The notes beneath the pieces are model-generated. The model was not told the DNA's origin and made no database searches. It saw only the letters and a program-made list of their open reading frames with translations. A program made the translations under genes and the position numbers. Shown one piece after another: positions 1 to 7,985 of a stretch of 64,000 nucleotides of DNA (within the stretch, counting starts at the first letter, position 1; each line of letters begins with the position of its first letter). The DNA lies in the NCBI GenBank assembly GCA_023957575.1, contig JAMLGU010000001.1, positions 868,001-932,000 of the forward strand, in the 5' to 3' direction. The stretch comes from Chitinophagaceae bacterium. GTDB lineage: Bacteria > Bacteroidota > Bacteroidia > Chitinophagales > Chitinophagaceae.

Positions 1-1020
1 AACTTTTTGTTTGGTTATTATGAACTTTATTATTATAAATTAGGGTTGAAAGATTTTGAAGGCGCTCAATCAATTGGAAAGCAAATAGTAGAACACTCAC
101 CTGATAATCCAAATAATGAGTACTTCAATGCCATGAGTTTTTATTTCAATAAAAATTATGATGGGGCTATAGCTTCTGGCCAAAAATTACTCAATAGCGG
201 AAGCCAAACGATCAACCCAATGGTTTATAAATTAATTGCATATTGTAATATTGAAAAAAAGGATACTGCCAAGGCAATTCCTTTTGTGGAAGATTATTTT
301 GCAAAGCAAAAAAAGGATGATTTTGTACCTGGAGACTACACGCTTAAAGCAATGGCCTATTCTACCACTCCCGGAAAAGAACATTTGGTTTATCAAAGTT
401 ATCTGGATGGTCTGAAGGCGGATACAGTTTTAGAAAACAGAATTGATATGCTGCAGGAAGGCGCTAAGTTTTTTGCAGATAAGGGTAAATATGAAATGCA
501 GGGCGAACTGTTGGCAAAACTGATAGAAATTAAACCGGCCGACAGAGTAACAATTAATGATTACTTCAATGCCGGATATTTTGGTTTTTATAGAGCAGGA
601 CTGTATGAAAAATCCTGGAAAGTCTTTGATCAGATGAGAACTAAGTATCCTGACGTTAACTATGGTTACTTATGGACATTTAACTGTAGCAAAATATACG
701 ACTCAGCTAATGCTAAAAATATTTTAGTTCCCGATGCCGAAAAACTGATTGCTTTTTCTAAAAAAGATACGTCAAAAGATGCAATGAGTAATACTTTTTC
801 GGCTACATGGACACTGGCAAACTACTATAATGATGTAGTTAAAGATAAAGTGAAAGCAATACAATATCTTGAAATGTGTAGAGATGCTTCTCCAAATGAT
901 GAAACTAAGCAATCGCTTCAATCCAGTATAGATATGCTGAAAAAAGTAGCTTCCGGAGCAACAAAAACTACCGCCGCAACCATGCCTAAGCAAACGGTTA
1001 AGCCAAAGGGTGGGCGATGA
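1..1020 (+). CDS. TPR-repeat protein, 5'-truncated by the window edge
   Basis: The reading frame is open from the first base, so the true start lies outside the window; at least 339 codons are visible. The protein has alternating amphipathic helices with tetratricopeptide spacing, for example around NNEYFNAMSFYFNKNYDGA and DYFNAGYFGFYRAGLYEKSW, and ends in a basic, Thr/Pro-rich tail (TAATMPKQTVKPKGGR). TPR proteins are protein-interaction scaffolds, and in Bacteroidota many are secreted or lipoproteins. The N-terminal signal, if any, cannot be seen. A strong terminator follows 20 bp after the stop, which separates it from the nuo operon. Specific function unknown. Confidence 0.75.
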   Translation, partial: NFLFGYYELYYYKLGLKDFEGAQSIGKQIVEHSPDNPNNEYFNAMSFYFNKNYDGAIASGQKLLNSGSQTINPMVYKLIAYCNIEKKDTAKAIPFVEDYFAKQKKDDFVPGDYTLKAMAYSTTPGKEHLVYQSYLDGLKADTVLENRIDMLQEGAKFFADKGKYEMQGELLAKLIEIKPADRVTINDYFNAGYFGFYRAGLYEKSWKVFDQMRTKYPDVNYGYLWTFNCSKIYDSANAKNILVPDAEKLIAFSKKDTSKDAMSNTFSATWTLANYYNDVVKDKVKAIQYLEMCRDASPNDETKQSLQSSIDMLKKVASGATKTTAATMPKQTVKPKGGR

Positions 1021-1038
1021 TTTTTTAATAAATTGATT

Positions 1039-1073
1039 AAAAAAACTGTCAGAATGTTCTGGCAGTTTTTTTT
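1039..1073 (+). terminator. Rho-independent terminator after the TPR gene
   Basis: CTGTCAGAA (1046-1054) pairs with TTCTGGCAG (1057-1065), with one G-U wobble. The stem is flanked by an A-run on the left and eight T on the right. It ends the TPR transcript just before the complex I operon. Confidence 0.85.
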
Positions 1074-1080
1074 ATTTTTG
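1073..1080 (+). promoter_or_regulatory. Candidate -7 box for the nuo operon
   Basis: TATTTTTG is a full match to the Bacteroidota -7 consensus TAnnTTTG and lies 46 bp before the nuoA start, directly overlapping the T-tail of the preceding terminator. No TTG was found at the usual -33 distance, so this rests on the -7 box and position only. Confidence 0.35.
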
Positions 1081-1126
1081 GTTAATTAAAAAACATGAGG
1101 TAAATTGGTGGCTCTACCTTATTTTT

Positions 1127-1534
1127 GTGCATCTCTTTATTGCTATGGTATATTTAATAATAAACAACGGAAATACATCAGCCTCATTCCTCCCGGTAGG
1201 CTTGCAGATAGCATTCGCAGCAGGGCTAATAATTCTTTTAATAATAGTAACGAACCTTTTAGGCCCCAAAAGAAAGACTACCGATAAATTAAAAAGTTTT
1301 ACCAGCGGTATCTCTTCTCATGGAGAGGCAAGGCAGCCGATGGCTGTAAAATACTTTTTAACTGCCATCCTGTTTGTTTTATTTGATGTGGAAGTAGTAT
1401 TTTTTTACCCCTATGCCGTAATTTTTAAAGAAATGGGCTGGCCGGGTTTTCTGGCAGTATTGATGTATGTAGGGTTTTTTATAAGTGGATTTATATATAT
1501 AGTAAAAAAGGGAGCTTTGAATTGGGAGGAGTAG
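1127..1534 (+). CDS. nuoA: NADH-quinone oxidoreductase subunit A
   Basis: Small membrane subunit of complex I, 135 aa if GTG at 1127 is the start, 129 aa from ATG at 1145; the ATG is equally possible. Three hydrophobic segments are visible (roughly residues 20-45, 75-95 and 103-125), with the family's acidic stretch FDVEVVFFYPYAV in the second. NuoA helps form the quinone-chamber end of the membrane arm together with NuoH, J and K. It is the first gene of the nuoABCDEFGHIJKLMN operon and follows a terminator and a candidate promoter. Confidence 0.93.
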   Translation: MHLFIAMVYLIINNGNTSASFLPVGLQIAFAAGLIILLIIVTNLLGPKRKTTDKLKSFTSGISSHGEARQPMAVKYFLTAILFVLFDVEVVFFYPYAVIFKEMGWPGFLAVLMYVGFFISGFIYIVKKGALNWEE

Positions 1535-1570
1535 TTTATATTTATATGGTTTTAGATTTGTAATTTAAGG

Positions 1571-1600
1571 CAAATCAAAAATCATAAATCAAAAATCATC
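1571..1600 (+). repeat. Short tandem AAATC-type repeats upstream of nuoB
   Basis: The nuoA-nuoB gap contains four imperfect copies of a CAAATCA/AAAATCAT unit directly before the nuoB start. A related run occurs at 9648-9680 between nuoI and nuoJ. Function unknown. Confidence 0.6.
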
Positions 1601-1610
1601 AATTAAAATT

Positions 1611-2192
1611 ATGCGTCCGGTACAATATAATGTAAAAGTAAAAAAGTTAGAAAACGACATCAGTATGGCCGATATGCCCGAGGGGTATATGGGTGAGGGC
1701 TTTTTTGCTTCCAGTATGGATAAAATCATTGGTCTTGCCCGAAAAAACTCACTCTGGCCAATGCCTTTTGCCACCTCTTGTTGTGGAATTGAATTTATGT
1801 GTACAATGGCTTCTCATTATGATATCGGACGATACGGAAGTGAACGTCTTGCATTTACCCCCCGCCAATGCGATTTGTTGATGGTGATGGGTACTATTTC
1901 AAAAAAAATGGGACCGGTACTCAGACAGGTTTATATTCAAATGGCGGAGCCTCGCTGGGTATTAGCTGTTGGAGCCTGTGCATCCAGTGGCGGAATTTTT
2001 GACTCATACAGTGTTTTACAGGGGATTGACCAGGTGGTGCCTGTGGATGTATATGTGCCGGGTTGCCCGCCCAGACCAGAAGCTTTTTTGGACGGGCTGA
2101 TGCGCATTCAGGATCTTGTGGGAAAAGAAAGCCTTCGCAGACGCAACAGCGATCATTACAAAGCATTGCTTGAAAGTTATGGAATACAATAA
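1611..2192 (+). CDS. nuoB: NADH-quinone oxidoreductase subunit B (N2 cluster)
   Basis: 193-aa peripheral-arm subunit carrying the terminal [4Fe-4S] cluster N2, which passes electrons to quinone. The four ligands are visible: the adjacent Cys57-Cys58 (SCCGIEF), Cys123 (GACASSGG) and Cys152 (PGCPPRPEAF). Length and motif spacing are those of the family. The ATG at 1611 is 19 bp beyond an A/T-rich repeat run. It lies second in the operon, in the usual order A-B-C-D. Confidence 0.97.
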   Translation: MRPVQYNVKVKKLENDISMADMPEGYMGEGFFASSMDKIIGLARKNSLWPMPFATSCCGIEFMCTMASHYDIGRYGSERLAFTPRQCDLLMVMGTISKKMGPVLRQVYIQMAEPRWVLAVGACASSGGIFDSYSVLQGIDQVVPVDVYVPGCPPRPEAFLDGLMRIQDLVGKESLRRRNSDHYKALLESYGIQ

Positions 2193-2277
2193 ATAATGTG
2201 ATTGAGGAATGATGTGTTGTATGAAAAATGGTTGTGTTTTAAAATTTAGGTATTGAAAATTAGAACTTACTGATAAA

Positions 2278-2799
2278 ATGGCATTAACCAACAAAACAAT
2301 TCAGGAAAAACTACAAGAAAAGTTTGGTGAACAGGTATATGCGTTTGAAGAACCCTATGGCCTGTTGACTTTTGTTGCAGATAAGGATATTAATCTGAAA
2401 GTCCTGTACTTTTTGCATCAGGATGAAGAATTGAACTTTGTATTTCTTACAGATTTGTGCGGAGTACATTATCCCAATAACAAAGGAAAAGAATTGGGTG
2501 TAGTATATCATTTGCACAACCTGGAGCAAAATATTCGTGTAAGAATGAAAGTGTTTACAGATGTGGAAAAACCTGAAGTGTTTACGGCTACAGGTATTTT
2601 TATGGCTGCCAACTGGATGGAGCGGGAAACTTTTGATTTCTTTGGGATTAATTTTTTAGGACATCCTAATATGAAACGAATTTTGAATGTGGAAGAAATG
2701 GACTATTCGCCTCTTAGAAAAGAATTTCCGGTAGAAGACCAAAGCCGTGTGGATAAAGATGATGAAATGTTTGGAAGAGATGTTATCAGGGCTTTTTAA
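2278..2799 (+). CDS. nuoC: NADH-quinone oxidoreductase subunit C
   Basis: 173-aa subunit of the complex I connecting domain (30-kDa family) that packs against NuoD and NuoB; it carries no cofactor. The family signature is near the C-terminus: WMERETFDFFGINFLGHPN followed by KRIL. NuoC and NuoD are separate genes here, not fused as in enterobacteria. The downstream gap to nuoD is 70 bp. Confidence 0.96.
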   Translation: MALTNKTIQEKLQEKFGEQVYAFEEPYGLLTFVADKDINLKVLYFLHQDEELNFVFLTDLCGVHYPNNKGKELGVVYHLHNLEQNIRVRMKVFTDVEKPEVFTATGIFMAANWMERETFDFFGINFLGHPNMKRILNVEEMDYSPLRKEFPVEDQSRVDKDDEMFGRDVIRAF

Positions 2800-2869
2800 T
2801 GGTAAAATCATAAAAAACAGGTATTTTTAGTTTAAATTTTTCCCTGAATGGGATAAGGCTTAAAACAAA

Positions 2870-4111
2870 ATGTCAAATAAAGTGTCAGAAACACAAAGCA
2901 ATATTAATCTACCGGTAGGTAGTATAGAAAAAACCACAACGACTATCAATTTTGGTCCCATACACCCTGCAACGCACGGAGTAATGCAGAATATAATGGA
3001 ACTGGATGGTGAAAAAGTAGTTTCAGCAGAGCAGACGATCGGTTATATCCATCGTGCTTTTGAAAAAATTGCAGAACGTAGGCCTTTATATCAGATAACG
3101 CCGCTTACAGACAGGTTGAACTACTGTTCGGCGCCCATCAATAATATGGGATGGCATCTCACCTGCGAAAAATTATTAGGAATAAAAACGCCAAAACGTG
3201 TTGATTATCTGCGGATTATCATTATGGAGCTGGCGCGCATAGCCGACCATTTGATTTGCAATTCTATAATGGGGAATGATGCCGGAGGAACCACCGGTTT
3301 TCTTTATGTAATGCAGTTCCGGGAGGATATTTACGAAATTTGGGAAGAAGTCTGTGGCTCACGCCTCACCACCAATATTGGGCGGATTGGCGGTTTTGAG
3401 AGAGATTTTAATGATATCGCTTTTCGTAAATTGGACAAGTTTTTGATAGAATACCCTAAATGCCTTGCCGAATTTGAAACCCTTTTCACCCGCAACCGTA
3501 TTTTTATGGATCGCACAAAGGGTATTGGAGGCATCTCTGCCGAAAGAGCTTTGAATTATGGATTTACCGGGCCTAACCTGCGGGCCGCAGGTGTGGACTA
3601 TGATGTGAGAGCGGTGGATCCTTATTGTAGTTATGAAGAATTTGAATTTGACGTTCCGGTGGGTACTACGGGCGATGTTTATGACCGGTTTTTGGTGCGC
3701 AATGAGGAAATGAAGCAAAGTATGCGCATTATTCGTCAGGCACTCGAAAAATTGGGAAATCTTAAAGGTGAAGAAGCAACTAAGTATCATGCAGATACTC
3801 CGGAATATTATTTGCCGCCCAAGGACAAGGTTTATACTAAAATAGAAGAACTGATTTGGCATTTTAAAATCGTAATGGGCGAGTCGGAAATACCGGCAGG
3901 CGAGGTTTACAATGCAGTGGAAGGCGGCAATGGTGAATTAGGCTTTTATCTCATAAGCGATGGAGGTCGCACGCCGTACAGACTGCACTTTAGGAGGCCC
4001 TGCTTTATTTTTTATCAGGCTTTTGAAGAATTAGTGAAGGGGAGCATGATAAGCGATGTGGTAATGACGATGGCTTCATTAAATTTGATAGCAGGAGAAA
4101 TGGATGCTTAA
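2870..4111 (+). CDS. nuoD: NADH-quinone oxidoreductase subunit D
   Basis: 413-aa, 49-kDa-type subunit that with NuoB forms the quinone-reduction site. The N-terminal FGPIHPATHGVMQ contains the His loop lining the quinone cavity, and RIGGFERDFND and GGRTPYRLHFRRP are conserved blocks shared with the large subunit of NiFe hydrogenases. As expected, the nickel-binding Cys pairs of the hydrogenases are absent. Full length, no disruption. Confidence 0.97.
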   Translation: MSNKVSETQSNINLPVGSIEKTTTTINFGPIHPATHGVMQNIMELDGEKVVSAEQTIGYIHRAFEKIAERRPLYQITPLTDRLNYCSAPINNMGWHLTCEKLLGIKTPKRVDYLRIIIMELARIADHLICNSIMGNDAGGTTGFLYVMQFREDIYEIWEEVCGSRLTTNIGRIGGFERDFNDIAFRKLDKFLIEYPKCLAEFETLFTRNRIFMDRTKGIGGISAERALNYGFTGPNLRAAGVDYDVRAVDPYCSYEEFEFDVPVGTTGDVYDRFLVRNEEMKQSMRIIRQALEKLGNLKGEEATKYHADTPEYYLPPKDKVYTKIEELIWHFKIVMGESEIPAGEVYNAVEGGNGELGFYLISDGGRTPYRLHFRRPCFIFYQAFEELVKGSMISDVVMTMASLNLIAGEMDA

Positions 4112-4156
4112 AACAAAATCGACAACAAAAAAGTATTGATAAATCGTTTAAAACAA

Positions 4157-4645
4157 ATGGTGGAGTTTACACAGGAAAAGTTAGACCAGATACAGCAAAT
4201 TATTGCCCGATACCCTGAGGGAAGGCAAAAAAGCGCTTTGTTGCCTGTATTGCACCTGGCTCAGGAAGAGTTTGGATGGCTCAGCGTAGAAACAATGGAC
4301 TATGTTGCTTCCTTGCTAAAGTTGGAACCCATAGAAGTATATGAAGTGGCTACCTTTTACTCTATGTACCATCTGAAACCGGTGGGCAAATTTGTATTTG
4401 AAGTATGCCAGACCGGTCCCTGCATGTTGCGCGGCAGTGATGAAATAATAGATTATATTCGTGAGAAATTAAATATCAACCCAGGAGAAACAACGCCTGA
4501 TGGCATGTTTACCTTAAAAACGGTGGAATGTCTTGGGGCTTGTGGTTATGCACCGATGATGCAGTTAGGTAAGTTTTATAAAGAACATTTGACAAAGGAA
4601 AAGGTGGACCGGATAATTGAGGAGTGCAGGGCAAAAGCGAATTAA
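4157..4645 (+). CDS. nuoE: NADH-quinone oxidoreductase subunit E ([2Fe-2S] N1a)
   Basis: 162 aa from ATG 4157; a TTG seven codons upstream (4136) is in frame but less likely. Thioredoxin-fold subunit that binds cluster N1a through Cys84 and Cys89 (CQTGPC) and Cys125 and Cys129 (CLGAC). It pairs with NuoF in the NADH-input module. In this operon nuoE is not followed directly by nuoF: an MNT/HEPN toxin-antitoxin remnant of about 700 bp intervenes, starting 13 bp after the nuoE stop. Confidence 0.96.
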   Translation: MVEFTQEKLDQIQQIIARYPEGRQKSALLPVLHLAQEEFGWLSVETMDYVASLLKLEPIEVYEVATFYSMYHLKPVGKFVFEVCQTGPCMLRGSDEIIDYIREKLNINPGETTPDGMFTLKTVECLGACGYAPMMQLGKFYKEHLTKEKVDRIIEECRAKAN

Positions 4646-4658
4646 AAAAAGGTATAAA

Positions 4659-4988
4659 TTGATTACCGAAAGACAAATACAAAAATTAGCAGAAATTGTT
4701 TCGAATGAAACAAAAGCAATAAAAATGTATCTTTTTGGTAGTTATGCCGAAAAAAAAGGTGATAAAGATAGTGATGTAGATTTGTTGGTGGTAGTAAAGA
4801 ATGATTTGAGTAAGGAAGAACGGCGAAAGTTGATAGCATCTTTGAGTATTAGAACTATGACGGAGAATTTGTTTTTCCCTAAAGATTTTAAAATTTATTC
4901 ATTAAATGAATTTAATTTATTGAAAGGGAACAAACAATCGTTTCTTTATCATATTTTAAAGAACTCAAAACCATTGTATTTTGGATAG
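4659..4988 (+). CDS. MNT-type nucleotidyltransferase (antitoxin of a HEPN-MNT pair)
   Basis: 109 aa from the TTG at 4659, chosen because AAAAAAAGG lies just before it and because translation from upstream would overlap nuoE. The minimal nucleotidyltransferase signature is intact: GSYAEKKGDKDSDVDLLV (GSx10DxD). Known MNT antitoxins silence their HEPN RNase partner, in some cases by adding AMP to a HEPN tyrosine. The partner gene begins within its last codons (TTG 4981, overlapping the MNT stop) but is broken. It sits inside the nuo operon between nuoE and nuoF, so it is presumably co-transcribed with complex I. Whether it still has a role is unknown. Confidence 0.8.
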   Translation: MITERQIQKLAEIVSNETKAIKMYLFGSYAEKKGDKDSDVDLLVVVKNDLSKEERRKLIASLSIRTMTENLFFPKDFKIYSLNEFNLLKGNKQSFLYHILKNSKPLYFG

Positions 4989-5365
4989 TGGCAATATTGA
5001 TAGGTGGTTAGAGTATGCTAAGAATGATTTATTGGTAGCAAAGGAGTTAAAATTGCAGCATGAATTTGTGTAGAGAGCTATTTTAACACATTGCCAGCAA
5101 AGCGTTGAAAAATATTTGAAAGTTTTTTTTATTAAAGAATGAATCAACATTAATTAAAACACATGATTTGATTTATCTTAATAAAATGTGTAGTTCTTAT
5201 GATGAATCGTTTTTAAGTTTGAGTGATGATTTAGCATGGTTAAGCGCAGTATATTTAGAATCAAGGTATCCAGATGATTTTGAAGATATAGACAGGCAGG
5301 ATGCAGAAAAGGCGCTGGAAATTGCAGTCAATTTTGAGAACTTTATAAGTAAAAAATTTTATTAA
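4981..5365 (+). pseudogene. HEPN-domain toxin, disrupted by an amber codon and a frameshift
   Basis: Conceptual translation from TTG 4981 gives DSGNIDRWLEYAKNDLLVAK and so on, a typical HEPN N-terminus. It meets TAG at 5071-5073, continues in the same frame through RAILTHCQQSVEKYLK, and then loses frame in a run of eight T (5123-5130). With seven T the frame rejoins KNESTLIKTHDLIYLNK and runs to the TAA at 5363-5365. The usual HEPN RxxxxH catalytic motif may correspond to RAILTH, right after the amber codon. Two independent lesions argue for true loss of the toxin while the MNT antitoxin upstream stays intact. A single homopolymer sequencing error could explain the frameshift but not the stop. 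Confidence 0.8.
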
Positions 5366-5384
5366 AATATTGCAGGTGTAATAA

Positions 5385-6737
5385 ATGGGTAGAAAATTAT
5401 TATTAGAAAAGGCAGATGTGGAAGGTATCAGATATTTTGATACTTACCGCCGTGAGGGTGGCTATAGGAGTGTGGAAAAGGCGCTTAAATCCATGACCCC
5501 CGACGAGGTAACCGAAGAAGTAAAAGTCAGCGGCCTGAGAGGTAGAGGTGGTGCAGGGTTTCCGGCAGGTATGAAATGGAGTTTCCTTGCCAAGCCCGAA
5601 GGAGTTCCGCGCCATCTGGTAGTAAATGCCGATGAAAGCGAGCCCGGTACCTTTAAAGACAGGTATTTGATGGAATTTATTCCTCATATATTAATTGAAG
5701 GAATCATCGTTTCCTCTTACGCTTTGGGTAGTAATAGATCCTATATTTATATAAGGGGTGAGTATGCGTGGATTGTAGATATTTTGGAACAAGCCATTCA
5801 GGAAGCAAAGAATAACGGATTCTTAGGAAAAAATATTCTGGGTAGCGGCTTCGATTGCGAAATTTTTGTTCAACGCGGCGCCGGTGCCTACATCTGTGGA
5901 GAGGAAACGGCATTGCTGGAATCATTAGAAGGCAAAAGAGGAAATCCTCGGATTAAACCCCCCTTCCCGGCAGTAAAGGGTGCCTGGGGCAGACCAACGG
6001 TGGTTAACAATGTAGAAACAATTGCATCTGTGGTGCCCATTATCAATGATGGCGGCGCTGAATATGCAAAAATAGGCGTGGGAAGATCTACGGGCACAAA
6101 ATTGATTTCTGCCTGCGGCAATATCAATAAACCCGGCGTGTATGAGATTGATATGACCATTTCGGTCGAAGAGTTTATTTATAGTGATGAATGGTGCGGC
6201 GGTATTTCCAACGGAAAAAGATTGAAAGCCTGTATTCCGGGAGGTTCTTCAGTACCTATTTTACCTGCCAACCTGCTGCTGAAAACCGCAAAAGGCGAGC
6301 AAAGAATTATGAACTACGAGAGCCTTTCGGATGGAGGTTTTGCCACCGGAAGTATGCTGGGTAGTGGAGGTTTTATCGTATTGGATGAAGACCAGTGTAT
6401 TGTAAAACATACCTACACACTGGCAAAATTTTACCATCACGAAAGTTGTGGGCAGTGTTCACCTTGTCGTGAGGGCACTATCTGGTTGGATAAATTATTA
6501 CATAAATTAGAGTACGGACAGGGTACCATGAGAGATATTGATTTGCTCTGGGATGTGCAAAAAAATATTGAAGGAAATACAATCTGCCCTTTGGGAGATG
6601 CAGCGGCGTGGCCGGTGGCGGCAGCAATCCGTCATTTCAGAGATGAATTTGAATGGCATGTAACCAATGCACAGGAGGCGCAGACGAGAAACTATGGCCT
6701 TGCTCACTATGCAGATTCGATTGAAGTGACTGCATAG
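5385..6737 (+). CDS. nuoF: NADH-quinone oxidoreductase subunit F (NADH/FMN site)
   Basis: 450-aa catalytic entry point of complex I: it oxidises NADH, holds FMN and carries cluster N3. Visible are the FMN/NADH glycine-rich loop GRGGAGFPAG (53-62), NADESEPGT (81-89), and the [4Fe-4S] ligands Cys355, Cys358 and Cys361 (SCGQCSPC) plus Cys401 (TICPLGD). Length is normal. The start is 19 bp after the end of the HEPN remnant, so any transcript reaching nuoF from nuoA must run through that remnant. Confidence 0.97.
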   Translation: MGRKLLLEKADVEGIRYFDTYRREGGYRSVEKALKSMTPDEVTEEVKVSGLRGRGGAGFPAGMKWSFLAKPEGVPRHLVVNADESEPGTFKDRYLMEFIPHILIEGIIVSSYALGSNRSYIYIRGEYAWIVDILEQAIQEAKNNGFLGKNILGSGFDCEIFVQRGAGAYICGEETALLESLEGKRGNPRIKPPFPAVKGAWGRPTVVNNVETIASVVPIINDGGAEYAKIGVGRSTGTKLISACGNINKPGVYEIDMTISVEEFIYSDEWCGGISNGKRLKACIPGGSSVPILPANLLLKTAKGEQRIMNYESLSDGGFATGSMLGSGGFIVLDEDQCIVKHTYTLAKFYHHESCGQCSPCREGTIWLDKLLHKLEYGQGTMRDIDLLWDVQKNIEGNTICPLGDAAAWPVAAAIRHFRDEFEWHVTNAQEAQTRNYGLAHYADSIEVTA

Positions 6738-6844
6738 ATTTTTAGGAAAAACGTGAAGCGTTTTTGTAAAAATTAGAATGAAGAGGTTGAATATATAATA
6801 ACAATGGTTTTTTAATTTTCATATTTCAATTTGTGAAATAGATT

Positions 6845-7969
6845 ATGTCAGAAGAAAATAAATTATTTAAAGTCACCATAGATAACATTACCATCGAGGT
6901 ACCGCCGGGCACTTCTATTCTTCATGCTGCAAGAATGATCGGCGGGCATGTTACGCCTCCGGCAATGTGTTTTTATACGCCACTAAAGGAAAGTGGTGGT
7001 AAATGCCGCACCTGTTTGGTAGAAGTAAGTAAAGGCTCCGAGCGTGACCCGCGGCCAATGCCCAAATTGGTTGCCAGTTGCCGTACCACCGTGATGGACG
7101 GCATGGAGGTGAAAAACGTAACCAGTCAGAGAGTGCTGGATGCAAGAAAAGGGGTGGTAGAGTTTCTTTTAATCAACCACCCGATTGACTGCCCCATCTG
7201 CGATCAGGCAGGCGAATGTGATCTACAAGATTTGAGTTATGGACATGGTAACGAAGCCTCCAGATACGAGTTTAAAAAAAGAATTTTTGTAAAACATGAT
7301 TTGGGCAAATACATTCAACTGCACATGACCCGGTGCATAATGTGTTATCGTTGTGTATTCACTGCCGATCAGGTTACTAATAAAAGGCAACACGGCGTTC
7401 TGTTTAGAGGCGAGGTAAGCGAAATAGCTACTTATATTGAGAAATCGCTTGAAAATGATTTTATTGGAAATATTATAGATGTTTGCCCCGTGGGAGCGCT
7501 TACTGATAAAACATTCAGATTTAAAAATCGGGTATGGTTTACCAAACCGGAGGATGCGCATCGTGATTGCCCCACCTGTTGCGGCAAAGTAACGCTCTGG
7601 AGAAGAGGTAATCAGGTGCTTAGGGTAACTACCCGAAAAGACCAGTGGGGCGAGGTACAATCTTTCTATGGCGAAACCGGCTGGATTTGTAATGAGTGCC
7701 GCTTCGAGAAAAAAGATGTTAACGACTGGGTAATAGAGGGTTTGAGTACTATTCCTCGTTATTCTGTAAAGGGCGCTAATAAATATAAAGCCTTGGAAGT
7801 GCCTCACGAAACAGTGGGTGAAGTGATTGGTCGTAAGCCAAAGTTGATGATGGATATTCATACGGTTAGTGATGTAAACAATCCATCCATTGACCTTAGC
7901 AAAATTCAGGGTCCGGCTACAAGTGATGTTTTTAACAAAAAACAGATTGAAGACAAAAAAGAAAACTAG
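6845..7969 (+). CDS. nuoG: NADH-quinone oxidoreductase subunit G, short form
   Basis: 374-aa iron-sulfur subunit. The N-terminal ferredoxin domain has Cys42, Cys54, Cys57 and Cys79 ([2Fe-2S] N1b). His112 with Cys116, Cys119 and Cys125 binds the next [4Fe-4S], and Cys164, Cys167, Cys170 and Cys214 bind another. A further Cys group (DCPTCCG and WICNEC) resembles the N7 region. The large C-terminal molybdopterin-oxidoreductase domain of Escherichia coli NuoG (about 900 aa) is absent; the protein ends in a short charged tail. I infer this is the normal short Bacteroidota form rather than a truncation, because the frame closes cleanly 16 bp before nuoH. Confidence 0.93.
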   Translation: MSEENKLFKVTIDNITIEVPPGTSILHAARMIGGHVTPPAMCFYTPLKESGGKCRTCLVEVSKGSERDPRPMPKLVASCRTTVMDGMEVKNVTSQRVLDARKGVVEFLLINHPIDCPICDQAGECDLQDLSYGHGNEASRYEFKKRIFVKHDLGKYIQLHMTRCIMCYRCVFTADQVTNKRQHGVLFRGEVSEIATYIEKSLENDFIGNIIDVCPVGALTDKTFRFKNRVWFTKPEDAHRDCPTCCGKVTLWRRGNQVLRVTTRKDQWGEVQSFYGETGWICNECRFEKKDVNDWVIEGLSTIPRYSVKGANKYKALEVPHETVGEVIGRKPKLMMDIHTVSDVNNPSIDLSKIQGPATSDVFNKKQIEDKKEN

Positions 7970-7985
7970 ATAAACTTTTTAAGAA

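Noticed and set aside
7223..7861. 212-aa minus-strand ORF
   Set aside because: Antisense to nuoG cluster-binding region; no domain recognised.
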